Made by a program: the position numbers and the translations under genes
Assembly (NCBI RefSeq): GCF_014192215.1
Contig: NZ_JACHXP010000003.1
Location: 151,744 to 215,743 of the forward strand
DNA from: Halomonas cerina
GTDB lineage: Bacteria; Pseudomonadota; Gammaproteobacteria; Pseudomonadales; Halomonadaceae
DNA length: 64,000 bases
Direction: 5' to 3'
The notes under the pieces: generated by a model
Told to the model about the DNA's origin: nothing
Databases searched by the model: none
Seen by the model: only the letters and a program-made list of their open reading frames with translations
Part shown: positions 1 to 8,685 of the stretch, one piece after another
Layout of the letters: the number at the start of each line of letters is the position of its first letter
Position numbering within the stretch: position 1 is the stretch's first letter

Positions 1-603
1 CTCGTCGGCCTGATGTCACGCCTGCTGCTGCCGGAGCTCGCCGACTTCGACGTGCAGGAGGATACCGAACTGGCCTTGCCGGTCATGGCGGCGGAACTGT
101 TACCGGGCATCCTGGCCGGTCTGGTGCTGGCCGGGCTCTTCGCCGCGACGATCTCCACGGCGGACTCGCTGATCCTCACCTGTTCGGCCGCCATCAGCCG
201 CGACCTCCTGCCTCGGCGCTGGCACAGCTACGCCACCACCCGCGTGGCCACCCTGGTGGTGATCGTGCTGGCGCTTTTGATCGCGCTTTACTCCAACGAG
301 ACCGTCTTCTGGCTGGTGCTGCACGCCTGGTCGGGCCTGGGGGCCGCCTTCGCCCCGCTGCTGCTCGTCTACACGCTGGGACGCTGTCCGCCTCAGTGGC
401 TGGTGATCGCGATGGTGGTGACCGGGCCGGCGGTGGTGCTGCTCTATCAGCTGCTGGATCCGCGCATCGTCAGCACCATCTACGAGATCCTGCCGGGCAT
501 GGTGGCCGGCGGCCTGGTCTATCTGGCCGGGGCGACAGTCGTGCGGCTTCGCCGTGGTCCCGGGGCCCTGAAACCGGAACGGAGTAACGATGACACAGCC
601 TGA
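1..603 (+). CDS. Sodium:solute symporter (SSS family), C-terminal part
   Basis: The reading frame is open from the first base of the window, so the N terminus lies outside. About 200 residues remain. They carry the conserved segment GLFAATISTADSLIL (about residues 45-60 of the visible part), typical of the TM8 region of PutP/PanF-type sodium-coupled symporters. Four further hydrophobic helices and a basic tail follow. The protein should be an inner-membrane importer driven by sodium; the substrate (amino acid, pantothenate, acetate or similar) cannot be told from this fragment. The stop overlaps the start of the next gene by 14 bases, so the two are probably co-transcribed. Confidence 0.8.
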   Translation, partial: LVGLMSRLLLPELADFDVQEDTELALPVMAAELLPGILAGLVLAGLFAATISTADSLILTCSAAISRDLLPRRWHSYATTRVATLVVIVLALLIALYSNETVFWLVLHAWSGLGAAFAPLLLVYTLGRCPPQWLVIAMVVTGPAVVLLYQLLDPRIVSTIYEILPGMVAGGLVYLAGATVVRLRRGPGALKPERSNDDTA

Positions 604-1504
604 CCTCATGACTCGGGATCGCCAGGCGATGCTCTATGGCCTCGGGGCCGTGGCCCTCTGGTCCACGGTGGCCACCGCCTTCAAGGTGGCACTCGGCCGG
701 ATGTCGCCGCTGGAGCTGATGTGGCTTGCCTCGCTGGTCTCCTGGGCGCTGATCGGTGTCTTGGTGGCCCGCCAGGGCCTGCTGGGCGAGGCACTCAGGC
801 GCGGCTGGCAGACCGCCGCTTGGGCGGGGCTGATGAACCCGGTGGCCTACTACCTGGTGTTGTTCGCCGCCTATGATCGCCTGCCGGGCCAGGAGGCCAT
901 GGCGCTCAATTACACCTGGGCGCTGACCATGGCCTTTCTGGCCGTACCGATCCTCGGCCAGCGGCTGACCCGCATGGATGTCCTGGCCGGCCTGGTCGCC
1001 TATGCCGGGGTCTGGGTCATCGCCACCCGGGGAGCGGTGTTCGATGTGGCCTTCGCCGACCCGCTCGGCGTCGGCCTGGCGCTGGCCTCGACCCTGCTCT
1101 GGGCGTTGTACTGGCTGCTCAATGCCCGTGACCACCGCCCCCTCCTGGTGGCCCAGTGGCAGAACTTCAGTGTCGGGGTGCCGGTGCTCACGGTGCTCCT
1201 GCTGGTCGGGCCGGGCCTTCAGTGGCAGGGCTGGGGCGGGCTGGCCGCCGGGATCTACGTGGGCCTGTTCGAGATGGGGATCGCCTTCGTGCTCTGGCAG
1301 CTGGCGGTGCATACGGTGTCGCGCACGGCGAAGGTCTCCAATCTGATCTTCCTTTCGCCGCCGGTTTCGTTGCTGCTGCTGCATGTCGTCGTCGGTGAGC
1401 CGATCCTGCCCTCGACCCTGGTGGGGCTGGTGTTGATCCTCGGCGGGCTCGGGTTACAGCAGTGGCAGAAGGCGCCGGCACCGGCCGCCCAGTCCGACGC
1501 CTGA
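590..1504 (+). CDS. EamA-type drug/metabolite transporter
   Basis: This 304-residue protein is almost entirely hydrophobic, with about ten membrane helices arranged as two EamA repeats (roughly residues 12-140 and 150-292). That is the usual size and plan of the 10-TM DMT superfamily of inner-membrane exporters. The N terminus LYGLGAVALWSTVATAFK is a typical EamA first helix. A GGAG at 581-584 sits 5 bases before the ATG, inside the end of the symporter gene, so translation is probably coupled. The substrate is unknown; amino acids or metabolites are the usual cargo of the family. Confidence 0.82.
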   Translation: MTQPDLMTRDRQAMLYGLGAVALWSTVATAFKVALGRMSPLELMWLASLVSWALIGVLVARQGLLGEALRRGWQTAAWAGLMNPVAYYLVLFAAYDRLPGQEAMALNYTWALTMAFLAVPILGQRLTRMDVLAGLVAYAGVWVIATRGAVFDVAFADPLGVGLALASTLLWALYWLLNARDHRPLLVAQWQNFSVGVPVLTVLLLVGPGLQWQGWGGLAAGIYVGLFEMGIAFVLWQLAVHTVSRTAKVSNLIFLSPPVSLLLLHVVVGEPILPSTLVGLVLILGGLGLQQWQKAPAPAAQSDA

Positions 1505-1505
1505 T

Positions 1506-1532
1506 GTTGGATGCGCCTTCGGCTTATCCAAC
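1506..1532. repeat. Intergenic hairpin repeat, GATGCGC...GCTTATC type
   Basis: Arms GTTGGAT and ATCCAAC flank a core GCGCCTTCGGCTT. It lies between two convergent genes (the EamA gene and tesA), where it could end transcription from both sides, although there is no T run. The same design, GAT-GCGC...GCTT-ATC with variable outer arms, recurs at 17854-17879 and in the 18856-19000 cluster. Confidence 0.55.
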
Positions 1533-1550
1533 CTGCACCGAGGCCCTGCT

Positions 1551-2234
1551 TCACTCCTGACGGGCGGCCAGCGCCACCCCTTTATCCTCCAGCAGCGGCG
1601 CCAGCGCCGGCCAGACGTTGGCCAGGATGGTCGGCTGGGCGGCGGCGGTGGGGTGGAGACCGTCGTTCTGCATCAGTGAGGCGTCTAGGGCCACGCCATC
1701 GAGCAGGAAGGGCACTAGCGGCACGTCAAAGCGCTCGGCGAGCCCCGAAAAGACCCCGGTGAAGGCCTCACGGTAGGCCGAGCCGTAGTTGGGCGGGATA
1801 TCGATGCCCAGCAGCAGCACCCGCGCCCCGGCCGCGCGACTGGCCTCGATCATCCCGGCCAGGTTGGCGCGCATCTGGGCGGGTGGCAGGCCGCGCAGGC
1901 CGTCGTTGCCGCCGAGCTCGATCAGAACGATGTCCGGGGCATGCTGTCGCAGGAGGTCGGGGAGCCGGGCCGCTCCGCCCCGGCTGGTCTCGCCGCTGAT
2001 GCTGGCGTTGACCACCTGCGCCTTCCCCTCCAGACGCTCGGACAGCAGACTGACCCAGCCGGCCTCGTGTTCGATACCGTAGCCCGCACTCAGGCTGTCG
2101 CCCATCACCAGCAGTACCGGGCGCTCCGCGGCCGAGAGCGGCAGGGCCAGCAGGAGCAGCAGGAGCAGCCAGGCCGCCTCCGGCCGGAGCCGCCGCTCAT
2201 CGCGACAACGCGCAACAGGGAAGCCTTTCGTCAT
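1551..2234 (-). CDS. tesA: Arylesterase / acyl-CoA thioesterase I (TesA), exported SGNH hydrolase
   Basis: This 227-residue protein has an N-terminal signal peptide (leucine-rich core around residues 27-37, ending near SAAERP). The SGNH blocks follow: GDSLSAGYG with the nucleophile Ser, GGNDGLRG with the oxyanion Asn, and the catalytic DGLHP near the C terminus. TesA is a periplasmic enzyme that cleaves acyl-CoA, lysophospholipids and aryl esters. The ATG at 2234 is chosen because AAGGAG (2242-2247, read on the minus strand) lies 7 bases ahead; the in-frame ATG at 2240 would have no spacing. The start codon overlaps the start codon of the divergent ybbA. Confidence 0.93.
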   Translation of the reverse strand: MTKGFPVARCRDERRLRPEAAWLLLLLLLALPLSAAERPVLLVMGDSLSAGYGIEHEAGWVSLLSERLEGKAQVVNASISGETSRGGAARLPDLLRQHAPDIVLIELGGNDGLRGLPPAQMRANLAGMIEASRAAGARVLLLGIDIPPNYGSAYREAFTGVFSGLAERFDVPLVPFLLDGVALDASLMQNDGLHPTAAAQPTILANVWPALAPLLEDKGVALAARQE

Positions 2235-2949
2235 GTCCATCTCCTTCAGTGCAGATACTTCGCCGATTCTACATGCCGACCGGCTCACCAAGCGGGTCGA
2301 GAGTGGCGAGCGCTCGCTGACCATTCTGAGTGATCTCGACCTCTCGGTGTTCCCCGGCGAGAGCGTGGCCATCCTCGGCCAGAGCGGTGCCGGCAAGTCG
2401 ACCCTGCTCGGTCTGCTGGCCGGACTCGACGCCCCGACCGATGGCGAGCTGACGCTGTTCGGCCAGTCCCTCGCCGCCCTGGACGAGGACGGCCGGGCGC
2501 GGCTGCGGGCCGGCCGGGTGGGGTTCGTGTTCCAGAACTTCCAGCTGCTGCCGACCCTGACGGCGCTGGAGAATGTGCTGCTGCCCCTAGAGCTCTCGTC
2601 GGTCGTCGATGCCGAGGCGCGGGCCCGGGACTGGCTGGCCCGGGTGGGGCTGGGCGAGCGCCTCGACCACCTGCCCAAGCAGCTCTCCGGCGGGGAGCAG
2701 CAGCGCGTGGCGCTGGCCCGCGCCTTCGTCACCGGGGCCGAGCTGGTGTTCGCCGATGAGCCCACCGGCAACCTGGATCCGGCCACCGGCGAGCGCATCA
2801 TCGACACCCTCTTCGCCCTCAATCGCGAGGCCGGGACCACCTTGGTGCTGGTGACCCACGATCCGGCCCTGGCCCGACGCTGTGGACGGTGCCTGCGCCT
2901 GTCCGGAGGTCGGCTCGAGGCGATGGCCGTCGACGAGGTGGTGGCATGA
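2233..2949 (+). CDS. ybbA: ABC transporter ATP-binding protein YbbA
   Basis: This 238-residue ATPase shows every ABC motif: Walker A GQSGAGKST, Q-loop VFQNFQLLPT, signature LSGGEQQRVALARA, Walker B LVFADEPTGNLD, and the switch His in VTHD. It belongs to the LolD/MacB-type class that pairs with FtsX-fold permeases. The next gene overlaps by 4 bases and encodes that permease. An AGGGAAG at 2217-2223 lies 9 bases before the ATG. The arrangement tesA < > ybbA-ybbP is the same as in E. coli. The substrate is unproven; a role in moving lipids or lysophospholipids linked to TesA is only a suggestion from context. Confidence 0.93.
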   Translation: MSISFSADTSPILHADRLTKRVESGERSLTILSDLDLSVFPGESVAILGQSGAGKSTLLGLLAGLDAPTDGELTLFGQSLAALDEDGRARLRAGRVGFVFQNFQLLPTLTALENVLLPLELSSVVDAEARARDWLARVGLGERLDHLPKQLSGGEQQRVALARAFVTGAELVFADEPTGNLDPATGERIIDTLFALNREAGTTLVLVTHDPALARRCGRCLRLSGGRLEAMAVDEVVA

Positions 2950-5522
2950 CCGGCTTCCTGCGTGGGGTGCGCCTGGCCTGGCGCGGCCTGGTGCGCGACC
3001 TGCGCGCCAGCGACGTGCGGGCCCTGTTCGTGGCCCTCACCCTCGCCGTGGCGGCCTCCACCATGATCGGCTTCTTCCTCGACCGGCTCGACCGAGGCCT
3101 GACCCGCCAGGCCGGCCAGTTGCTGGGGGGCGACGTGGTGCTGGAGCAGTCGCGGCCCTTCGCCGCCGACGTGCGCGAGGCCCTGGAGGCGGCTGGGCTC
3201 GTGCTCTCCGACCAGGTCGACATGGTCTCCATGGTCAGCCACGGCGAGGCCTTCCAGCCGGTGAGCGTCAAGGCGGTAGACGACGCCTATCCCCACTACG
3301 GCGCCTCGCGGGTGGATCGCGGTGACGGCGTGGAGACGCTCGCCCGCGGTCCCGCCCGGGGCAGCGTCTGGGTGGCCCCCCGCCTGGCCCTGCTGCTGGA
3401 GCTTGAGGTCGGTGAGCGGGTGCGCCTCGGTCGGGCCGAGTTGCGGGTCAGTGGCCTGGTCGAGCGCGAGGCGGATCAGTCCGCCGGCTTCGGCAGTTTC
3501 AACCCGCGGCTGATGATGCATGTCGATGACCTCGAGGCCACCGGGCTCGTCCAGCCCGGCTCGCGGATCGAGTACGAATTACTCGCCGCCGGCTCTGTCG
3601 AGGCCGTCGAACGCGTCGAGCCGCTGCTCACCCGGCTCAGGGCCGAAGGTGTGGAGGTGCGCGACGTGCGCCGTGACCGCCCCCGGATGGGCAGTGCGCT
3701 GGAGCGGGCCGAGAAATATCTGAGCCTGGCGGGGCTGGCCGCGGTGCTGCTGGCGGGGGTGGCCGTGGCCATGGCCACCCGGCGCTATGTCGACCGCCAC
3801 CTGGACACCGCGGCCCTGCTGCGCTGCTTCGGTGCCACCCAGCGCGAGCTGGTGCGTCTCTTCGCCCTGCAGTTGCTGTGCCTGGCGCTGGTGGCCTCGG
3901 CGCTGGGGGCCCTGCTGGGCCTGGCCGGCCAGGCGGCCCTGCTGGGGCTGCTTACCGCCTTCCTGCCGCTGACCCTGCCGCCACCCGGGGCATTGCCCCT
4001 ATGGCTTGGCACCTTCACCGCCCTGGCGGTGCTGGCGGGGTTCGCCGGTCCGACCCTGCTGCGGCTCAAGCGGGTCAGTGCCCTCAAGGTGCTGCGCCGC
4101 GAACTCGACCCGCTGCCGGCTTCGGCCTGGCTGGTGGTGGGGGTGGCCGCCCTGGTGTTCGGCGGACTGCTGTGGCTCTACTCCGGCGATCTCTGGCTCT
4201 CGGTCTGGTTGCTGCTGGGGGGCATGGCGAGCCTGGTGGTGCTGTGGGGGCTGGGCGGGCTACTGCTCGGCCTGGTGCTGCGGCTCACCGCCCGCCTGCC
4301 GCGGGCCGGCGGTGACGAGCGGCTCGTCAGCGCCCTACGCCTGGGCGGCCAGCAACTGGCGCGGCGGCGCACCGCGAGCCTCGGCCAGCTGCTGGCCTTT
4401 TCGGTGAGCTTCTTCGCCATGGCCATGATCGCCCTGGTGAGAGGCGATCTGCTGACCGCCTGGCAGACCCAGCTGCCGGCCGATACCCCCAACCATTTTG
4501 CCATCAATATCCAGCCCGGCGAGCACGAGGCCTTCGCGCAGGTGCTGGCCGAGGAAGCCGAGGCGCGCAGTGCGCTCTATCCCATGGTCCGCGGGCGGAT
4601 CACCGCGATCAACGGTCAGACGCCCCGCAACGCCGTGCCCGACGAGGCCCAGGGCGATAACGCTCTGCGCCGCGAGCTCAACCTGACCTGGCGGGAGACG
4701 CTCCCCGAAGGCAACCGCGTGGTGGCGGGGGAGTGGTTCGCTGCCGGCGATGTCTCGGCCGACAGCGGTGATTGGCTGGCGCGTGTGGACGCTCGTCGCG
4801 ACACGGTGCCGATCTCCCTGGAGGATGGCCTCGCCGGGCGGCTGGGGCTGGCGCTCGGTGACACCCTGACCTTCAGCATCGGCAGCCAGACGATCACCGG
4901 CGAGGTGACCAGTCTGCGCGACCTGGACTGGGACAGCTTCCGGCCCAACTTCTACGTGATCTTCCCGCCCGGGGTGCTGGAGCGCTTCGGTCACAGCTAC
5001 ATCACCGCCTTCCATCTCGACGATGGGGACCGGGAGACCCTGAAGCGGCTGGTCAGCGCGTTTCCCGCCGTGACCCTGCTCAACGTGGATGCCATCCTCG
5101 GCCAGGTGCGCGATGTGCTGGGGCAGGTCACCCGGGCGGTGGAACTGGTGCTGGTCTTCGTGCTGCTGGCGGGCATCAGCGTGCTCTATGCGGCATTGAC
5201 CGCGAGCCTGCCGGTGCGCGCCCATGAGGGCGGCCTGTTGCGCGTGTTCGGGGCCAGTAATCGGCTGCTCTCCCGGGTGCAGGGGGCCGAGTTCGCCGTG
5301 CTGGGCCTGGCCAGCGGCCTGCTCGGGGCCCTGCTGGCGGAGCTGGCCGCGGCAGGGATCTACGTGGCCTGGCTGGACCTGACACCGCGCCTGCACCCCG
5401 GGCTCTGGCTGGTGCTGCCGCTGGGTGGCGCCTTGCTGGTCGGCGGGATCGGCCACCTGCTGTCGCGGGGACTGCGTCGCCAGGCGCCGGTGGCGAGCCT
5501 CGGCTTGCTGGGCGAGGCCTGA
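2946..5522 (+). CDS. ybbP: FtsX-like ABC transporter permease YbbP
   Basis: This 858-residue inner-membrane permease starts at the ATG that overlaps the ybbA stop (ATGA), which gives the normal N terminus beginning MTGFLRGVRLAWRG. There is one N-terminal helix, a large periplasmic domain (about residues 40-245), a first FtsX block of helices (about 255-475), a second soluble domain (about 520-720), and a final FtsX block (about 725-855). The E. coli homologue has 804 residues, so this one is slightly long. It should act with YbbA as an ATP-driven extractor or exporter at the inner membrane. Confidence 0.92.
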   Translation: MTGFLRGVRLAWRGLVRDLRASDVRALFVALTLAVAASTMIGFFLDRLDRGLTRQAGQLLGGDVVLEQSRPFAADVREALEAAGLVLSDQVDMVSMVSHGEAFQPVSVKAVDDAYPHYGASRVDRGDGVETLARGPARGSVWVAPRLALLLELEVGERVRLGRAELRVSGLVEREADQSAGFGSFNPRLMMHVDDLEATGLVQPGSRIEYELLAAGSVEAVERVEPLLTRLRAEGVEVRDVRRDRPRMGSALERAEKYLSLAGLAAVLLAGVAVAMATRRYVDRHLDTAALLRCFGATQRELVRLFALQLLCLALVASALGALLGLAGQAALLGLLTAFLPLTLPPPGALPLWLGTFTALAVLAGFAGPTLLRLKRVSALKVLRRELDPLPASAWLVVGVAALVFGGLLWLYSGDLWLSVWLLLGGMASLVVLWGLGGLLLGLVLRLTARLPRAGGDERLVSALRLGGQQLARRRTASLGQLLAFSVSFFAMAMIALVRGDLLTAWQTQLPADTPNHFAINIQPGEHEAFAQVLAEEAEARSALYPMVRGRITAINGQTPRNAVPDEAQGDNALRRELNLTWRETLPEGNRVVAGEWFAAGDVSADSGDWLARVDARRDTVPISLEDGLAGRLGLALGDTLTFSIGSQTITGEVTSLRDLDWDSFRPNFYVIFPPGVLERFGHSYITAFHLDDGDRETLKRLVSAFPAVTLLNVDAILGQVRDVLGQVTRAVELVLVFVLLAGISVLYAALTASLPVRAHEGGLLRVFGASNRLLSRVQGAEFAVLGLASGLLGALLAELAAAGIYVAWLDLTPRLHPGLWLVLPLGGALLVGGIGHLLSRGLRRQAPVASLGLLGEA

Positions 5523-5685
5523 GGCTGACGGACGCATCGCCCTCATCGATCGCAGCTGATACGAACGGGGGTTAGTGGAATGGGGCGAGGGCCTGGCCGG
5601 TGAGACGGCCTGGCGTTGCCGACCCGAGCGGTGGAGCGGTGCTAGACTCCTGGAGCAATCCTCGCGATCACAGGGGAGGTGATCC

Positions 5686-7095
5686 ATGCTCTCAATATGC
5701 CGGCCGGCCGTTCTGACCGTCCTCTTCTTGTTTCTGTTCGCTTCGCTGCCGACCCTGGCTGATGCCCAGCGCCTCGAGGCCGACCTGCGCGCCCTGTTCG
5801 CCGACACGTCGGGCGAGCTGTCCATCGGCAAGGTCTCCGACGGCCTGCTCGGTGGCCGCACCACCGCCGAGGACCTGGTCTTCGTCGGCGATAACGGTGA
5901 CCGGCTACGTCTCGCTCGCTATACGGTCGAGGGCGACTACGACCAACCCGACGCGGTGGTGATGGAAGGCCTGCGCCTCGAGGCCCAGGACGACGAGCCG
6001 GGCATCATCACCGTCGAGCGGCTGGTGGTCGGCGAGCCCTCCCGGCCGCTGCTGGCCCTGCGTGACTTGCCGCTGGACGGTGAGCTCGAGGCCGCCGAGC
6101 TGACCATCGACGGCCTGGCGATGAGCCGCGAGACGCCGCGCACCCGGGTCGAAGATGGCAAGGAGGTCTTCCTTGGCACCGCCACCGGGCGGCTGACCAT
6201 CGAGCACCTGTACGCCACCGAGCTGTCCCGCCAGGCCATCGGCAGCCTGGAGGTGACCGGTATCAGCGGCAGCGGGGAGCAACTGGCGGATATCGGCGAT
6301 GGTCACTTTTCCCTGGCGGCCCTCAGCCTGGTCGGCCTGAGAGGGCTCGACCGGGAAGACGCACGGACCCTCGACCGCCTGGAGCTTATCGACCTGAGCA
6401 TCGAGGCCGAGCGCCTGGTGGCGACCCTCGACCGCCTGCGCTTCGACGGTGACATGACCGATGGCGAGGGTGGCTTCCGGCTTGAGGCGCTGGCGCTGGA
6501 CCTGGCGCGAATGATCGCCTTGGCCCCCGTGGGGGAGCGTACCCGGCTGCGCATGGCCAGCAACGTGCTCACCGGCGGCAGCGGTCAGCTCCGGCTGGAT
6601 GCGGTTTCCTCGGGGCGCTGGGAGGCAGGCGAGGCGGCCAGCCGGCTGCTGGGCGAGATGCACCTCACCGCCGTCGAAGCCTTCGGCTGGGACCTCGAGG
6701 CGGACCTGCCGGTACGCCTGCCCGAGGGCGTCGAGCCGGCGGCCTTCCTGGCCGACCTGGAGAGCCTGGAAGAGGTGACCCTGCTGGGCGGTCGGGTCGA
6801 TGTCCTCCTCACCGATCACGGCCTGTTCGACCGCCTGGCGCCGCTCATGGCCGCAGGGCAGGGGATCAGCGAGGCCGACTTCCTGGCCCAGGCGCGCACC
6901 CAGGCTAAGGGCTTCGGCATGCTGTTCGGCCCGCAGATCGAGACGCTGTTCACCGGCCTGGTGGACATGATGGCCGGCGACGCCAGGGAGCTCGCTATCC
7001 ACCTGACCCTGCCAGCGGAAAGCGGTGTCGAGGGGCTGGCGGCCGACCCGCTGGCGCTGCCGGACCGACTGTCGATGCGCGTCGAGACGCATTGA
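5686..7095 (+). CDS. Exported protein of unknown function
   Basis: I do not recognise this 469-residue protein. It begins with a clear Sec signal (hydrophobic LTVLFLFLFASLPTL, cleavage near ADAQ) after a strong Shine-Dalgarno AGGGGAGGTGA. The mature part is acidic, has no cysteine, and alternates short hydrophobic and charged stretches such as RLEADLRALFADTSGELSIG and repeated L-x-L-x pairs. That suggests a beta-rich periplasmic fold like AsmA or DUF945 proteins, but no family motif was identified. It stands alone between ybbP and glyA, with 163 bases upstream that hold no convincing promoter. Confidence 0.8.
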   Translation: MLSICRPAVLTVLFLFLFASLPTLADAQRLEADLRALFADTSGELSIGKVSDGLLGGRTTAEDLVFVGDNGDRLRLARYTVEGDYDQPDAVVMEGLRLEAQDDEPGIITVERLVVGEPSRPLLALRDLPLDGELEAAELTIDGLAMSRETPRTRVEDGKEVFLGTATGRLTIEHLYATELSRQAIGSLEVTGISGSGEQLADIGDGHFSLAALSLVGLRGLDREDARTLDRLELIDLSIEAERLVATLDRLRFDGDMTDGEGGFRLEALALDLARMIALAPVGERTRLRMASNVLTGGSGQLRLDAVSSGRWEAGEAASRLLGEMHLTAVEAFGWDLEADLPVRLPEGVEPAAFLADLESLEEVTLLGGRVDVLLTDHGLFDRLAPLMAAGQGISEADFLAQARTQAKGFGMLFGPQIETLFTGLVDMMAGDARELAIHLTLPAESGVEGLAADPLALPDRLSMRVETH

Positions 7096-7159
7096 GTGGT
7101 GGGGCGTTGCGCCGCCGTGACCATGAGATCGGCTGCACCCCGCCATGAGGGGCTTTAAT

Positions 7160-7188
7160 GTGAAAGCCGCCATGCGCTGGGGTATGAT
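7160..7188 (+). promoter_or_regulatory. Probable sigma70 promoter of glyA
   Basis: A GTGAAA box (4 of 6 matches to TTGACA) at 7160-7165 is separated by 17 bases from TATGAT (5 of 6) at 7183-7188. The predicted transcript start is about 30-35 bases before the glyA start codon. The 133-base gap otherwise holds nothing recognisable. Confidence 0.5.
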
Positions 7189-7228
7189 ACCGCTCTCAGA
7201 TTTCCCCGTGATACGAGGTCCCCCGCCG

Positions 7229-8494
7229 ATGTTCAGCCGTGATATGCAGATTGCCGGTTTCGATGATGCCCTGTTCGACGCGATGCAGAAGGAGCGCGCG
7301 CGTCAGGAGGCCCACATCGAGCTGATCGCCTCCGAGAACTATGCGAGCCCCCGGGTCATGGAAGCCCAGGGCAGCCAGCTGACCAATAAGTACGCGGAAG
7401 GCTATCCCGGCAAGCGCTACTATGGCGGCTGCGAGTACGTCGACATCGTCGAGCAACTGGCCATCGACTATGCCAAGGAGCTGTTCGGCGCCAGCTACGC
7501 CAACGTTCAGCCCCACTCCGGCTCCCAGGCCAACGCCGCCGTCTTCCAGGCCCTGGTCAAGCCGGGTGACACCGTGCTGGGAATGAGCCTGGACGCCGGC
7601 GGTCACCTGACCCATGGCGCCAAACCGAACTTCTCCGGCAAGCACTACCACGCCGTGCAGTACGGCATCGACGAGACCGGCCGCATCGACTACGCGGAGG
7701 TCGCCAGGCTGGCCCGCGAGCACCGGCCGAAGATGATCATCGCCGGCTTCTCCGCCTACTCCCAGATCATCGACTGGGCCAAGTTCCGCGAGATCGCCGA
7801 TGCGGTGGGCGCCTACCTGCTGGTCGACATGGCGCATATCGCCGGGCTGGTAGCCGCCGGGGTTTATCCGAGCCCGATGGCCCACGCCCATGTCGTGACC
7901 ACCACTACCCACAAGACCCTGCGTGGTCCGCGCGGCGGCCTGATCCTCTCCAGCGAGGGCGACGCCGACATCGAGAAGAAGCTGCAGTCCGCGGTCTTCC
8001 CGGGCAGCCAGGGCGGTCCGCTGGAGCACGTCATCGCCGCCAAGGCGATCTGCTTCAAGGAGGCCATGGACCCCGAGTTCAAGACCTACCAGCGGCAGGT
8101 GGTCAAGAACGCCCAGGTCATGGCCGAGGTGTTCATCGAGCGCGGCTTCGACATCGTCTCCGGCGGCACCGAGGATCACCTCTTCCTGCTGTCCCTGGTC
8201 AAGCAGGGCGTGACCGGCAAGGACGCGGACGCCGCCCTGGGCCGCGCCCATATCACCGTCAACAAGAACGCCGTGCCGAACGACCCCCAGAGCCCCTTCG
8301 TGACCTCTGGGCTGCGCATCGGTACCCCGGCGGTGACCACCCGCGGCTTCGGTGAGGCCGAGTGTCGCGACCTGGCCGGCTGGATCTGCGACATCCTCGA
8401 TGTCATGGCCGAGGGCGCCGACACCGCCGCCATCGAGGCCGAAGTGAAGGGCAAAGTCGAGGAAGTTTGCGCGCGCTTCCCGGTCTATCGTTAA
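7229..8494 (+). CDS. glyA: Serine hydroxymethyltransferase
   Basis: This 421-residue PLP enzyme interconverts serine and glycine while charging tetrahydrofolate with a one-carbon unit, in the cytoplasm as a dimer or tetramer. The PLP lysine is in [16 protein letters not shown] at residue 229, the same number as in E. coli GlyA. Other hallmarks are [13 protein letters not shown] and the substrate loop [13 protein letters not shown]. The open frame extends further upstream, but the ATG at 7229 gives the family-standard N terminus (MFSRDMQI) and has GAGG 10 bases ahead. A strong hairpin terminator follows. Confidence 0.97.
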   Translation: MFSRDMQIAGFDDALFDAMQKERARQEAHIELIASENYASPRVMEAQGSQLTNKYAEGYPGKRYYGGCEYVDIVEQLAIDYAKELFGASYANVQPHSGSQANAAVFQALVKPGDTVLGMSLDAGGHLTHGAKPNFSGKHYHAVQYGIDETGRIDYAEVARLAREHRPKMIIAGFSAYSQIIDWAKFREIADAVGAYLLVDMAHIAGLVAAGVYPSPMAHAHVVTTTTHKTLRGPRGGLILSSEGDADIEKKLQSAVFPGSQGGPLEHVIAAKAICFKEAMDPEFKTYQRQVVKNAQVMAEVFIERGFDIVSGGTEDHLFLLSLVKQGVTGKDADAALGRAHITVNKNAVPNDPQSPFVTSGLRIGTPAVTTRGFGEAECRDLAGWICDILDVMAEGADTAAIEAEVKGKVEEVCARFPVYR

Positions 8495-8533
8495 GTCTTC
8501 TGTCACTCACCCGGGCGCCGCGTCATACGTGAT

Positions 8534-8575
8534 GCAAAACGCCCCATCCCGGTGCACCGGGATGGGGCGTTTTGC
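8534..8575. terminator. Bidirectional-looking terminator, 19-bp perfect stem
   Basis: GCAAAACGCCCCATCCCGG pairs perfectly with its complement around a TGCA loop, so the whole 42 bases are one palindrome. The CAAAAC/GTTTTG base gives a short T run on either strand. It lies 40 bases after glyA and fits a rho-independent terminator. Confidence 0.85.
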
Positions 8576-8685
8576 TGCACTTGTTCGGTACCTGATGCCG
8601 TTGGCCGATAGCCGAGTGGGCCGCACGGCCTCATCTCGGTCGGGGCTGGCACACTAACTGCATCGGCTGGGCATGGAGTTTTCCC

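Noticed and set aside
5616..5648. TTGCCG / TAGACT as promoter for the unknown exported protein
   Set aside because: The spacing is 21 bases, too long for sigma70, and the -10 match is poor.
4335..5864. Long minus-strand frame inside ybbP
   Set aside because: It is opposite a well-supported permease gene, is rich in R, Q, H and P, has no ribosome site and no recognisable motif.
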